A stretch of DNA of 64,000 nt from positions 12,710,001 through 12,774,000 of the forward strand of contig NC_026656.2 in NCBI RefSeq assembly GCF_000004075.3, in the 5' to 3' direction. How positions within the stretch are numbered: position 1 is the stretch's first letter; every line of letters starts with the position of its first letter. Origin of the DNA: Cucumis sativus (taxonomy: Eukaryota > Streptophyta > Magnoliopsida > Cucurbitales > Cucurbitaceae). Below the pieces are notes generated by a model, which saw nothing but the letters and a program-made list of their open reading frames with translations, searched no databases and was not told the origin of the DNA. Below, piece by piece: positions 33,001 through 45,189 of the stretch. Position numbers and translations under genes: made by a program.

Positions 33001-36000
33001 AGTTTTGTTTTAGAATTTGAGTTCCTCTCAATTTTATGTACTTCGTATAACATTATATATAAGAACGGTCATCCAAACTCCTCTAAATTTAGGTTCACAT
33101 CCATTCATTTTTGTTAAATTTATGATAGCCATTATAAGTTTGTAGTTATGCATGTAGACCATATGGAAGAGTATAAATGTACTACTTTATTAACTTTATA
33201 GATAAGCGTGTACAAGAGATAAAATTGTTTGTAATTTAAGTCATATCCTTCTTTACTATTAGCTTAATCCTTGTTTTTTTTTTTGTAATAATCTCGTTCT
33301 ATATACATTTATTTTAACAACAAAAGTGAAGTGAAGGTTTGAACCTCATTCGTTCATTGAGAAAACTTAGAAATGTTGTATTTTTCATATAACTTTTTTT
33401 TTAAATTATTATTATTATATACATGTATTGGCTTCAATCCGAGAGAAAACAATATATATCTTTTAAAAAATAAATAAAAGTTTGTCACTTGATAAATTCT
33501 TATATAATTGACTAGGTTGTATAAAAAAGTTAGGTGCAACCCAACGAACAACAAAATATATTATTATATATCAAGAAAAAGATAAGTTTAATTTTTAAGT
33601 CATTTTTTAAAAAAAGAAAAGTATTTGAAAATTGAAAGGAAAAGAAATATGTAGATAAATGTCAATTTATTATTTCCTTTTCTTAAAACTGTTTTGAAAA
33701 CAATAAAAAAATGATTTAGTTTTGAAAGGAAAACATTTATTTACTTATAAAAAATGATGTTTTTTACCCCATAAAATGTTTATAAATATAACAAAGTTTT
33801 ATAGGAAGAATATCGGATGCATCTATGTAGAAAATAATTTTTAAACTTGTTTTATTTTTAAAATATTTTATGTGAATATCTTTACTTTTATCAATTTTAA
33901 TATTTATAATAAATTTCTTTAAATAATCATATCAAGAAATGGGTATTATTTAGTGATAAAATATAGAAAGAAAGGGAACACACATATCTAAAACATTGAA
34001 TAATAAATAAAGAGCACACGATGAACCATGGTAGAAATTTAATTTTAATGAATATTCCTCAATTTAGAGAATTCCAAACTTCAATAAATGACGTTTGATT
34101 TTGATTTTTTATTTTTTTATTCTTTTGGGAAAGCAAAATTAAAATTTTCAATTACAATGAATCTATTCCCATTTAAATACTCAATAAATAAATAAATACT
34201 ATCAAATAAACAAATAAACAAATAATAATAACTATTTATCTCAATATATTCCTTCAAACTTTTCTTCCTTAAAACTCCGACGATAATTCGCCCTTTTTTC
34301 TCTCTCTTTTTAATTGCCCATCATGTGCTCATTTCTTTATTATAAATTTTAGAAGATTCTTTTTTTCTTGTTGTTTTAAATAAAATAAATAATTTATTTT
34401 GTTATATTTAATTGGAACATTTTATTTTATTTGCTATATTTAAAAGTAATCCAAAATGAGTTTTTTTATATAAATAAATAACGTGTTTCTGAAAAAAAAG
34501 CCATTATTATTATTATTACTTTGTTTATATGGATAATTGTTAATGGCTTGAAAATATTAGTGAGACTCACACTTCATTATTAAATGCAATATAAATAAAT
34601 AATATCAATGTCTTTTTCTAAATAATGCAAATCAATTGTTATTGTGATTTAGTTTCTCTAAAGAAATTAAATAAGTAAATTTAAAAAACATGTGATGTGT
34701 AAAACCAATAATAATAATAATAATAACAACAACCATATACAATTCTTCAACCTATTAATTATTTATTATATGAATAAAGAAAAAAAATATTAATTTATAC
34801 CTCTTGTATCAATTTAAAATATAAATTACTAATTTATGTCAATTTAACCAACAAAGTTTTATATAATTTAGGCGGTCAATTATTACATTTCATTTTAAAA
34901 TATGAGATTTTTTATTTTATCAATTTAATACTAAAGTTAATTTTTCTTTCAGTTCATGTATTAAAGTATTTTGTAAAATTGAATTTGAGTTGAGATTCCA
35001 ATCTAGGAGTTGGATTGATACAAATTATAAATTTTACGTTATACTTAATAAAACTATTAAAATTCACGAAAAATAAATTGATATTTTTCTTATTATTAGT
35101 TACTAAAAATTTCAATGATTAGTCTAAAGATATCAAAGAATGATGTGAATATTCGAATAATTTAATCTTTAAAATAAAATATACCTTTTCAAGTTTAACA
35201 ATATACACGTAATAACATATTCGAACTTCTAACTTTATGATAATTTTTTTTACCATGGATGTTTAAAATAGCCGTAAATGATTTGATGTATATTTGAAAA
35301 GTGATAAAAAGAGAGAGGGAGAGGAGAAAATATAATAGAAAATGGCTTTTGTAGGAAGGTAAGAATATTGTGTTTGCTCCATTTGCAATATGGGAATCTC
35401 CACTTGCCTCTCAACCACTCTCTTTTTTTTTCTTCCTTTATCATTGATTCCATTGCACCTTTACCCTATAATAAATTCTCCCATTTTATTTTCTTCCTTA
35501 CATTTTCTATATTATATATTTTTCTTCCCTAAATTATAGAAAGTATTCTTTAATTTTGTCTTCTATTTTTAAAAAAATACACCTAATGATCTTTCCAACG
35601 TCAAAAGTTTCAATATTCTTGTATACGTGTTTTCGTTGTAAATGTTTCAAAAACTATATTTAGAGAAGAAATTCTTTAGAATTTAGTACTTGAATAATGA
35701 TCGCCATGTTATTATTTTAAGTCATCGTTACATCTTTAGAGTATTATTTCTATCGAGTCTTTTTGAAATAAGAGACAAAGTTGTATTTTTCGTAACTTTT
35801 TTTCATTTTCTTTTTTGTTGATTAAGATTATAGCATGTTTGTGAATTATATTAAAATTGTTAAAATTACCCCCTTTTATGTTAAAAAATGTCAAACACCT
35901 TCTTAATCATTCAAATTTATTTAGTATTTAATTGAAATTGAGTTTCAACCATTAAGATTATGAGGAGCGGTCATATTATGATTATGTAATATGAAGCAAA

Positions 36001-37250
36001 AAAATGAAGTACTATAGAAAAAAAACACTCATTTAATTATTTAGATGAGTAATTTTAACAAATACACCGTATGTTTAAATAAAGAGAAAATCCCATAAAA
36101 CGCATGAAGATATAGAAGTCATGTTTTTCGTTATACAACGCTTGTTATGCAAAAAGTTGTTTGGTTTAGATAAGTATTTTTAACAGAAATATGTTCGTTC
36201 AAATCTCTTCCTTTCAAAAGAGAGTCTAGTAATGTTCTTTCTCTAAGTAACTTGTTACGGAATAGATTTTCGTTCGTAAGACTGGGAAAATGTGTGAAAA
36301 ACCAATTCAATAATTTGTGGCAAACAACAATACACAGTTTCTTTTTACAGCATTAGAGAAAGAAAGAAATTGAAAGAAAAAAAAAGTTAGAAAGGAGTTT
36401 GGTAATTTATATTATATTCCTTTTTTGTTTTTATCTAGGCTTATTTTGAATGGGTGTGTAAAAAAAAAAAAACTAATAGAAACTAATGGTTTAAAAAATG
36501 TAATTAGAATAAAAATGTATTGAAAAAATTCATAATGGATAAGTGACGAAATTAACTATTTTAGGAATAAATTTATATTTCTTCATCTCTTTTTATTTTA
36601 TTTTATTTGTAGATATTGTCCTTACCAACATAATATAAATTAAAATAGTTGTAAGAAAAAAAATATTTGATGAATATTTGTCAAATGCAGAAATATTAGA
36701 TTAAATAGAATTGTCTATATTATTAATGTTTGATGGAGATTTTGTTTGTGATATACTGAAAATGTCAATTCAGTGGATGGATACCAAATCAATAGATTTT
36801 AATACCATATAGATACAATATGTATTTTCTTATAAAAATAAGAAATATGAATTTAGATTTGATAATTTGGAAAAAATAAATTGGAATTATTTTGAGAGTA
36901 GAAAAAAAGAAGATTATATTGAATAAAAAAGTGGAATGGTGTTAATGAGGAGATAGGAGTATGGTCTAAGATTTGGTAACAGTTACAAATTCCGAAACAT
37001 AATGTTTTAGAGAATAAAACACAAACCCCTCTCTTCCACTCCATTATTAGTTATTTTTTTTTATTTCTTCTTCTTCTTCCCTCTTTATCAACAACTCAGG
37101 GACCCACACTCCCAATTCAATTTAAATTAACTTTTAATTAATATTAATAAAAAAAATTAAATTGGAAATTGGCCTAAGAGAACACATAATTGAAGTGACG
37201 TAGTAGTTTTTTTTGAGAGTTAGATGTTCTAATTTGTAATTGGAACTGAA
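30026..37250. other. Long AT-rich intergenic region
   Basis: About 7 kb with no convincing gene. It contains a diverged direct repeat pair (31414-31523 and 31888-31997), ATT and AAT trinucleotide runs (for example near 34501-34521 and 34706-34726) and many poly-A and poly-T tracts. All reading frames are short and of AT-driven composition. Confidence 0.65.
31414..31997. repeat. Pair of diverged 110-bp direct repeats
   Basis: Segments 31414-31523 and 31888-31997 share AAATTGGTCGTT, AATCAAATCAAACCAAAC and CATTGAATTGATG in the same order, about 474 bases apart. The repeat-spacer-repeat layout could be an old miniature element or a simple duplication. No primer-binding site was recognised beside the left repeat. 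Confidence 0.6.
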
Positions 37251-37297
37251 AATTAACGAGATGGTGTTATAAGTAACTAATCCCTTTCTCATACTTT

Positions 37298-37492
37298 ACG
37301 TCACGTGACTTCCCTCCTCCTTCTTTCTTTCCCCCTCTGTCGGCGCTTATTTACTCTTCCGCCACCATCGCCACCACCACTCTCTTTCTCTCTCTTCCTC
37401 GTGACGACGCCGCCCTCAACTTCCCTACCTCTCTCTATAAATACCCACAAAAAGAAACAAAAGGAGAACTCCCAAATTAAAATCCCCCCAAT
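37298..37492 (+). promoter_or_regulatory. Endoglucanase gene promoter: G-box, CT-rich leader and TATA box
   Basis: A perfect G-box CACGTG lies at 37302-37307, directly next to an ACGTCA motif, followed by a CT-rich tract and TATAAATA at 37436-37443. The TATA box is about 50 bases before the ATG, which implies a very short leader. The G-box is a common bZIP and bHLH site. Confidence 0.6.
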
Positions 37493-40453
37493 ATGAAGAA
37501 CCCCATTTTCTCTCACCGGACCATTCTTTTCCTCATTCTTTCAATTCTCTTCTCCCTCCACTCTGCATTTGCCGCTCATGATTACGCCGACGCCTTGTCT
37601 AAATGTATCTTGTTCTTCGAAGGCCAACGATCGGGCTTCTTGCCTCAAGATCAACGAATGACGTGGCGTGCCAACTCCGGCCTCGGCGACGGTTGGACTT
37701 ATAAAACAGACCTCACCGGCGGCTACTACGACGCCGGAGACAATGTTAAGTTTGGTTTTCCGATGGCTTTCACCACCACGCTTTTGTCTTGGAGTGTCAT
37801 TGAGTTCGGCGACTTCATGCCGCCGGCGGAGTTGAGGAATTCGTTGGTTGCGATTCGTTGGGCCACGGATTATCTCCTCAAAACGGTGTCGGAGCCTAAT
37901 CGGATTTTTGTTCAGGTAATGAAAATTTCTTGCAGTATCGGAGTCTTAGTGCGGTTAGTGGCAGTTTGGTAAATTGGGAGATATTTATGGGTATTTCTGT
38001 TTTCGTTATGGGATTACTCAGCCGAATGTGACCACGTGGAGTCTTTCCGTCTTTCTTATTGGTCGGCGTTTTCTTTACTGGGCCCCGCTACGTCCCACCT
38101 AAATTTTCCTTTTTCTTTCCTTTTCACTATTTATTGGGAAAACTTAATCTAATTACCAATACTAAAATATAATTTTTCTGTTTGCTACAAATACCATTTT
38201 GCCCTTTCTACTATATTTCCTCCTCTTATTTTGTGCTTTACCTCTTGCCTTCAATTTTCACACTCCTTTTTAGTAAGATTTAAACGACAATTTATTTTCA
38301 TTTTTCTTCCCATTTTATAATTTTCTCTTCACTTAATTCAATCGACATGCATAAACTAACCATACCTTCTAAACATCGATTTTAAAATAACTTACATATC
38401 TTAACTTTCAAATCCAATATCTTTTTTCATAATAATAACTTTTTTTGTTTGCATTAAAATCAAATATGTCTTTTTGTCCTAGAGGTAACGATTGATCTTC
38501 CATTCTTACCACTGAGTATAAAGTACTCCACACATCTAGATGTTTAATTACACGATGTCAGTGACAATTTTTTTTTTCTTTATGTAATTTGAATGTGATG
38601 CATGCAGATGGGGTATAATATGAATGTACCGAAATATGTTAATCTTAAAAATATATGTTGAGAAGAACAAAAAAATGAGTGGCCTGGAAGTAAAGTGAAA
38701 GGACCCCAGTTGAATTCCGTGAATGATGAAGGAGTTAGGACCCAAAGAAAGAGACTGTCCTAACCGTACATCATGTTCCCTACTATTTAAGGGCATATGA
38801 CCCCCAACCAACCCATCTCTCATCAATGCCTCTCTCTTCCGCATTTTTTTAGTTTTACTTTTTACGTTCTAATTACCACTAATTTTGTGATTTAACTTAA
38901 AGGTGGGTGATCCGAGTGCGGACCATTCTTGTTGGGAGAGACCCGAGGACATGGACACGACCAGAACCGTGTATGCCGTGGACGCACCAGGGACTGCTTC
39001 AGATGTGGCGGGGGAGACTGCAGCAGCATTAGCTGCTGCGTCGATGGCGTTCCGGTCGTCGAACCCAGAGTATGCAGAGACGTTGCTACGAAATGGAATT
39101 AAGGCATTCGAGTTGGCTGATACCTATAGAGGAGCTTATAGTGATAATGCTAATATTAGAGACGGTGTTTGTCCTTTCTACTGCGATTTTGATGGCTATC
39201 AGGTTCGACAATTTAATTATACTTTGAAATGTAGATTAAATTTCTTTTTTTTTTCTTTTATAAAAAAAGAAATTTTCTTTTAATAACAAAATTAAATAGA
39301 ATAAAAAAATTATTATTTGTATTTAGATGCACCCGTGATGGCATAATTTTGTCCTGTTCACCAGACAATTTGACTTGTTTTTTCTTTTCTTTTCTTTTTC
39401 TTATTTTGTCATTTATGGACTAAATAGGAAAAAGTAGAAGAAAAAATTAGCACTACTTTCTCACGTATTTACATAATTATTTTGTTGGATGAGAAAACTT
39501 AATAAATCAAAATTGTTTTGTTATCACAAAAGAAAGAAAAGTTTAGTTGCCACCATGCATACACAAACACATACAAAAGTATTTGAATTATATGGATGTG
39601 GGACAGGATGAGCTACTATGGGGAGCAGCTTGGCTAAGAAGGGCGAGTCAAAATGAGTCGTATTTGAATTATATTCAAGACAATGGTAAAACTCTTGGTG
39701 CTGAAGATAGCTACAATGAGTTTGGATGGGACAACAAGCATGCTGGTCTTAACGTTCTCGTCTCTAAGGTATTTTTTCTTTCTTTTAATCTTAATCTTTC
39801 TTAAATGACATTGTTTATCCAAAAACGTCGTCCTTTTCTGTTCTCAGGAAGCACTTGAAGGAAACATATTCACACTCCAATCATACAGAGCCTCGGCAGA
39901 TAATTTCATGTGCACATTAATTCCGGAGTCTTCTTCTTCCCACATCCAATACACTCCCGGCGGCCTCATCTACAAGCCCGGCGGCAGCAACCTCCAACAC
40001 GCCACCTCCATAACCTTCCTCCTCCTCGCCTACGCTAACTACCTCGAACGCACTTCCTCCACCGTCAACTGCGGCAACGTCGTCGTCGGTCCCGCCACCC
40101 TCCGCCGCCAAGCCAAACAACAAGTCGACTACATCCTCGGCGAAAATCCCAAGGGCATCTCCTACATGGTCGGCTATGGCAACTACTTCCCTCAGCGGAT
40201 CCACCACCGCGGCTCCTCCCTTCCTTCTGTACACGACCATCCGCAGCCGATCGCTTGTAAGGAAGGGTCGGCGTACTTCAACTCGGCAGATCCGAACCCT
40301 AATGTGTTGGTTGGAGCCTTAGTTGGTGGTCCGGGGGAAGATGATGTGTATGAGGATGATCGGGCGGATTTTCGGAAATCGGAGCCGACTACTTATATTA
40401 ATGCGCCTTTTGTTGGAGTTTTGGCGTATTTTGCTGCGAACCCGGGAGGTTGA
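37493..40453 (+). CDS. Secreted GH9 endo-beta-1,4-glucanase (class B)
   Basis: Four coding exons, 37493-37915, 38903-39202, 39607-39768 and 39848-40453, join in frame to 496 residues. Residues 1-27 form a signal peptide with a hydrophobic core ending at SAFAA, then the mature start [20 protein letters not shown]. The catalytic domain fills the rest: [15 protein letters not shown] carries the catalytic Asp pair D80 and D83, [10 protein letters not shown] opens exon 2, [16 protein letters not shown] holds the active-site histidine, and the GH9 signature near YEDDRADF with [10 protein letters not shown] places D465 and the acid E474. There is no C-terminal CBM49 and no transmembrane anchor, which makes it class B, close to Arabidopsis endoglucanase 8 (CEL1). 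It hydrolyses beta-1,4-glucan in the wall during growth or organ separation. Intron 1, about 1 kb, is the longest. No defect is seen. Confidence 0.96.
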
Positions 40454-41124
40454 TTTGGATTTTCCGGCGTCGGGGGTCGCCGGAAAAAGGAAGGAAGTTT
40501 TGTGGGGTTTCTTTTTTTTTTTTTTTTTTTTTTTTTAGTTTAAAAAAGGGAAAAGGATGGTCTCTCATCTTTGGTGGTTTTACGAAGAGAGTAGAGGCTT
40601 AATTTGGTAATTTTACTTCAATTACCATTGGAATTTTATAATACTAAATTTTACGTCTAAAAAAGAGTCCGCATTCCACAATGGATGGGTCAATAGCTAT
40701 GTTGTTGTGACTATTTTTTTTCTCTTGTATTTCCTTTACTTTTTTACTCGAGAGACTGAGTTATATGGAATGTATTAACAAATGTTTGTGGTAGGAATTA
40801 CTAAAACAATAATACTATATGAATCCGTGGATTTCAACAAAAATAATATTGTAGGGTTGTTTTGCATTAAAAATATACAAAATTTTAATTTCATCTAATT
40901 TTAGTGGTAATTGTAATTATGTTTAAATATTTGACTATATTTTTGTATAACATTCAAATGGATTAACTTAAACAATATTTTTCAAGTACCAAGTGGAATT
41001 CAACATAAATAAGTAAAATTCAAGCTCCCACTTTAACTCTAAAATTAAAGATTGTGTTTAAACAAAAATTCCACCTCAACTATTTTAAAATAAAACAAGA
41101 GAGATTAATTTAATGATCTCAAGA
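40454..41124. other. 3' flank of the endoglucanase gene
   Basis: It begins with the 3' UTR, including a long T run near 40511-40536. Beyond that it is AT-rich, with nothing recognised before the tRNA gene. Confidence 0.6.
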
Positions 41125-41197
41125 TCCGTTGTAGTCTAGTTGGTTAGGATACTCGGCTCTCACCCGAGAGACCCGGGTTCAAGTCCCGGCAACGGAA
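41125..41197 (+). tRNA. trnE-CTC: tRNA-Glu (anticodon CTC)
   Basis: A full 73-base cloverleaf without an intron. The acceptor stem TCCGTTG (41125) pairs with CAACGGA (41190-41196), with discriminator A at 41197. The A box TAGTCTAGTTGG and the B box GGTTCAAGTCC are intact. The anticodon stem CTCGG/CCGAG frames the loop CTCTCAC with anticodon CTC at 41159-41161, decoding GAG. A T run from 41201 serves as the RNA polymerase III terminator. It is a nuclear type, with no encoded CCA. Confidence 0.97.
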
Positions 41198-41624
41198 TCC
41201 TTTTTTGTTATTATTTTATAACAATTAGGGTTTTTGTTTTAATTTATATAAGTAAGATATTTTTATTTATTTATACCTTTTTCAGAATAAATGTGAAGCA
41301 TTGGAAATTCTGCTTTGCTTTCCCTGACAATGTTAAAGGAGGAAAAAAAAAAGTATTATTGAAGATATTATTAATTATTAAATACAGCTTTGGGAGTTGG
41401 AAAATATTAACTTAAATTAGTTTTTTTTAATATAATTCTTGAATTAATATACACTTCATTGGTATGTGGCTTCAAATTCTATTTTTATTTGTTTTCTCCA
41501 CTCGTAACTTGTAATATCATTTTAGTCAATATATTTTATTATTCTTTTATTTTTTTAATGAAAATTATACATTTGAAATATATAAGCACTCTAATCAAAC
41601 TAAGCTATAGTAATTAAAATAATA

Positions 41625-41629
<5 letters not shown>

Positions 41630-41679
<50 letters not shown>
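41630..41679. repeat. (AT)n microsatellite
   Basis: An uninterrupted alternating AT run of about 50 bases. Confidence 0.95.
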
Positions 41680-41682
<3 letters not shown>

Positions 41683-43075
41683 CTATATAATACGTCATAT
41701 TCACGATTTTCTTCTTTGTTGAATAAATCGACGAAAATGTACCTTTATAAAAAAGAGAAATGTCTTATTGAAAAAAACAAGAAGAAACGTGTACAATAAA
41801 TATAATTAAGAGGTTTTTTAAGAATAATATAAAAATACAAAAATTTATACTTTATATTAGAATAAACTCATTAAAGTTGATTTTGCCATCAAATGTAAAT
41901 AGTTTATTGGTTGTTGTTTAACAATTTTCCTCTAATCAAAATCAAATAAAAAATACAATATCGCTATTTTGCTATATTTTGGAAACGGTTTTTTAATTTT
42001 TTATTTAAAAATATTTTCAATTCATTTTTAATAAAATTAAATGGTAAAATTTTAGAAACTTTATTAAAAAAACGCATTAAAGTTAATTTTTATTCTAAAA
42101 TTAAAATAAAATTTAGTAGTCTAATGTTATACCTCTAAATCTTTCTAAAATATGTTTAGAAAGGGTTTGATTATTAGTAAAACATTAAGCCCATCCAAAG
42201 ACAGCCCATGGACCTCTACCTCAAACTCCCATCGCTAAAATAAAAACAAACTTGAATGAATTTTAATATATATATAGAATTGGTCTAAGTTTGATCAAAT
42301 AGTTAGTTTAGTAATGTAGAGATATTTTGATAATCACTTACAATACGAATATTGATCATATGATGAGAGCCCTCCATGACATTCTTTACACAACACTTTT
42401 CCTAATATTGTGGATGCATAAATATTTTAAATTCGTTTATTTTGCTACTAAATCTAAAGAACTACTAATTAAATTTAAGGAAAACATACAAATAATAATT
42501 ACCCACAAGGGTATAATAGTCATTTTGTTAAAAATGAGGGACAAAATGGGAAGTAAAGATTTTCTCTATTTTATATATATAGTAAGATAAATAAATAAAT
42601 AAAAGGGTAAGTAATAGCAAGAAAGAAAAAGCTATGGAAGGTTGCCATAAAACCACATTATATGGAGATGAAAATTCAATGCTTCTCTTAAAAGATTCAT
42701 TAATAGTATCTTAAAAACATAAATGCCTTTATTTAAGATGAAAGCTGCAAGTTTATGATTATTCTCAAGAAAGAACACCTACTTTGTTGGACTAAAAGAA
42801 TAGTTAAGAAAATCATATTTCTTGACAATGAAATATGATAATTAACTTACCATTCTATATTTGATTTATTTAATGGTAAAAGTATGATAATTAATTAAAT
42901 ACTATACAATAAAAAAAACACATTTAGATACATATGTTATGAATGGTAGGACGTATGGGGATCATTGAAAGCAACCAAATGTAAATGGATCAAGGGTCAG
43001 ATCATCTCATAGTAATCAACATTATCTATGGAAATTGTTCTCCATCGATATTATTGGGAGGATGATATAATTGTG

Positions 43076-43076
<1 letters not shown>

Positions 43077-43124
<48 letters not shown>
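43077..43124. repeat. (TA)n microsatellite
   Basis: An uninterrupted TA run of about 48 bases shortly before the CACTA transposon end. Confidence 0.95.
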
Positions 43125-43127
<3 letters not shown>

Positions 43128-43259
43128 GTAAAGACGATTTATCATTTTTGATTGATGTTAAGCTCTACTCTTTTTTTGGTGTACATTTCTCCAATTAAAT
43201 AGTTTTTTTATCATTCTTAGCTGTCACGACAATTAATTTTGGACTTTTGTGTTACGTGA

Positions 43260-43609
43260 AAACAAAACTCAAATATTTAGGGGATCTCCTGACCGAACTT
43301 TGTAAATGTCGGAAGATTCACCTATTCCCAACGTCGTAAAGTAAAACGTTAGAAAAAGTGTCATTCATTCCTGACATTTCACTTATGGCGTCGGGAAAAA
43401 TTTAAAATAAAATAATAATATCTCTTTCTCCGACGCCATGAACATTAATGTTAGGGGTTAGTGGACCATTTTCGACGTCTAAACGTAGACGTCATAAATG
43501 AATATCTTCGCCGACGCTTGCTTAACGGTGTCGGAAATGGTGGGACATTCCTGATGTACGTTTCGCCGATGTCCATTTCGATGTTGAGAATGCCTAATTT
43601 CTTGTAGTG
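43260..43609. mobile_element. CACTA (En/Spm) transposon terminal fragment
   Basis: The segment ends at 43609 in TTTCTTGTAGTG, the inverted complement of the CACTACAAGAAA terminus of plant CACTA elements. Inside are GC-richer subterminal motifs in both orientations (GTCGGAA, GACGTC, CGACGCC, GTCGGG), which contrast sharply with the AT-rich flanks and resemble CACTA subterminal repeats where transposase binds. I found no matching CACTACAAG end to the left and no transposase frame. This is therefore one end of a deleted copy, or a short non-autonomous derivative whose other end has decayed. The left limit is approximate. Confidence 0.7.
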
Positions 43610-44380
43610 TGAAAATTTATTGTTAAACTATTGTGAAGTTTACTTAACAATAAATATGCACTGTAACCAAAATTAAGTTAATTTAAAATTTAAAAGTATT
43701 ACTGTGAAGGCATGTGGCAACACACTAGTATATTATATATGAAAAAAAATTAAACCCACCTTTTAAATTGTTTGAATATATCAAATTTTAACCTAAATTT
43801 TTACTTTCATCAAATTGTACAACTATTATTATCTTTTTACGATGTGAATGGAGTAGAGGAATAAAACGTCAAACTTTGAGCTTGATACTTACACTATATA
43901 TACCAAATTTCTGTTTATTTCTTGCCCCCGAGTAAAGTGTATAAGAAAAAATTGTGACAATTATTAAAGAATTGTAACACTTATCAAAATTTCGAAATTT
44001 AAGCATAAATTTGATATAAAAATCAACATTATCAAGTACTTAATGCATATATTTCTTTTTGTACCATTTTTTTTCCCTCATCATGTTTACAAGTGGTTAG
44101 GAATTTGATCGATAAACCACACTGTACTTTTTTTTGCAAAATCGTGCTAGCTATCATATTGTTCTTTAAACGAACTTTAACACGAACCGAACAATACCCA
44201 AATAATTTGTGAAGCATTTGTGTAAAGAAACAATGAAATTTCGTATGCACAAAGCATACTCCCTCCCATCCACACAGTACTATTAACCACACATATTTGC
44301 ATCAAAACAAATAAAACCAAAAAGGTCTATTTGGAAATGCATCAGCATAATACAAAAATAAAACAAAAATCACCTCCAAA
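43610..44380. other. AT-rich intergenic DNA
   Basis: No gene or RNA recognised between the CACTA end and the distal promoter of the aldolase gene. Confidence 0.6.
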
Positions 44381-45189
44381 ATGATGACGTGGCAAGATAT
44401 CTACCGTTGTTCCATTGTGATCACAAATCTCATCAAATCCTCTTACTGAACCATAGCCATTAATCCCTTTTTTTCTTCCTCTCTTCTCAAATCAACACAG
44501 AATCATAGCCTCATATTCTTTACAAAACCATGAATGTGATAACCCTTTGTCCAATTCCTTCTCTTTTGTTTTTTTTTTCAATTTAAAAAAAAATAATTAC
44601 ATAATAATAAGAGAAACAAAACAAAAAAAAGCTAAAAGTCCAACAAAAAAAAATGTAGAATTGGAAAACCAAATCAATCAACTAGTTTGGTTTGGCCATA
44701 TTAGAAGAAAACCAGAACGTATTGGTTCATATAGGTTTTTTCATTAAAAAACCAACCAATACCAAACCGAGAACCAAGTGATAATTAAAAAAAAGGAAAT
44801 GTAAAAAACCGAGAACCAAAGTGATAATAAACTAAGTCAAGTAAAACTAGTTTAGATTCATTTTTCATAAAACCGGATTGGTTTGGTTGGGTTTGGTTTT
44901 TATGGAGTAAAAGCATGAGGAAGAGTGAGGGGGTGCCAAGTCAGCAAAGTTATCATCCAGGTGGCAAAGAAATATTGGAAGATGGACAAGGGCCTCAAAT
45001 TGGCAATCTTTAAACAAACACAAAGCAACTATAAATACAAAGAGAATGGCTTCACATTTGTGGCCACGGAGGCAGCAACCAGATCAGAGAGCGTTGGTGA
45101 AGAAACAAAAAAGATAAGATCTTTTTTTTGAACCTTACCTTCGTTTCTCAACACTCTGTTCAACCTCCTTCCTTCATTTCAACTCATCA
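44381..45189 (+). promoter_or_regulatory. Aldolase gene promoter and leader
   Basis: A G-box/ABRE-like ACGTGGC is at 44387-44393, an I-box type GATAAG near 45114-45119, and a TATA box TATAAATA at 45030-45037, about 150 bases before the ATG. I-boxes and ACGT cores are typical of light-regulated photosynthesis genes, but the GATAAG here lies downstream of the TATA box, inside the likely leader. Between 44680 and 44910 there is a tract of imperfect AACCAA/TTGGTT repeats. Confidence 0.5.

Larger units (their letters stand above)
41198..43254. other. AT-rich intergenic DNA
   Basis: No gene recognised. It contains two AT dinucleotide arrays and poly-A-rich sequence. The frame overlapping the tRNA gene is a by-product of that RNA gene. 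Confidence 0.65.

Noticed and set aside
41140-41415. 91-codon + strand frame
   Set aside because: It starts inside the tRNA-Glu gene and continues into AT-rich flank.
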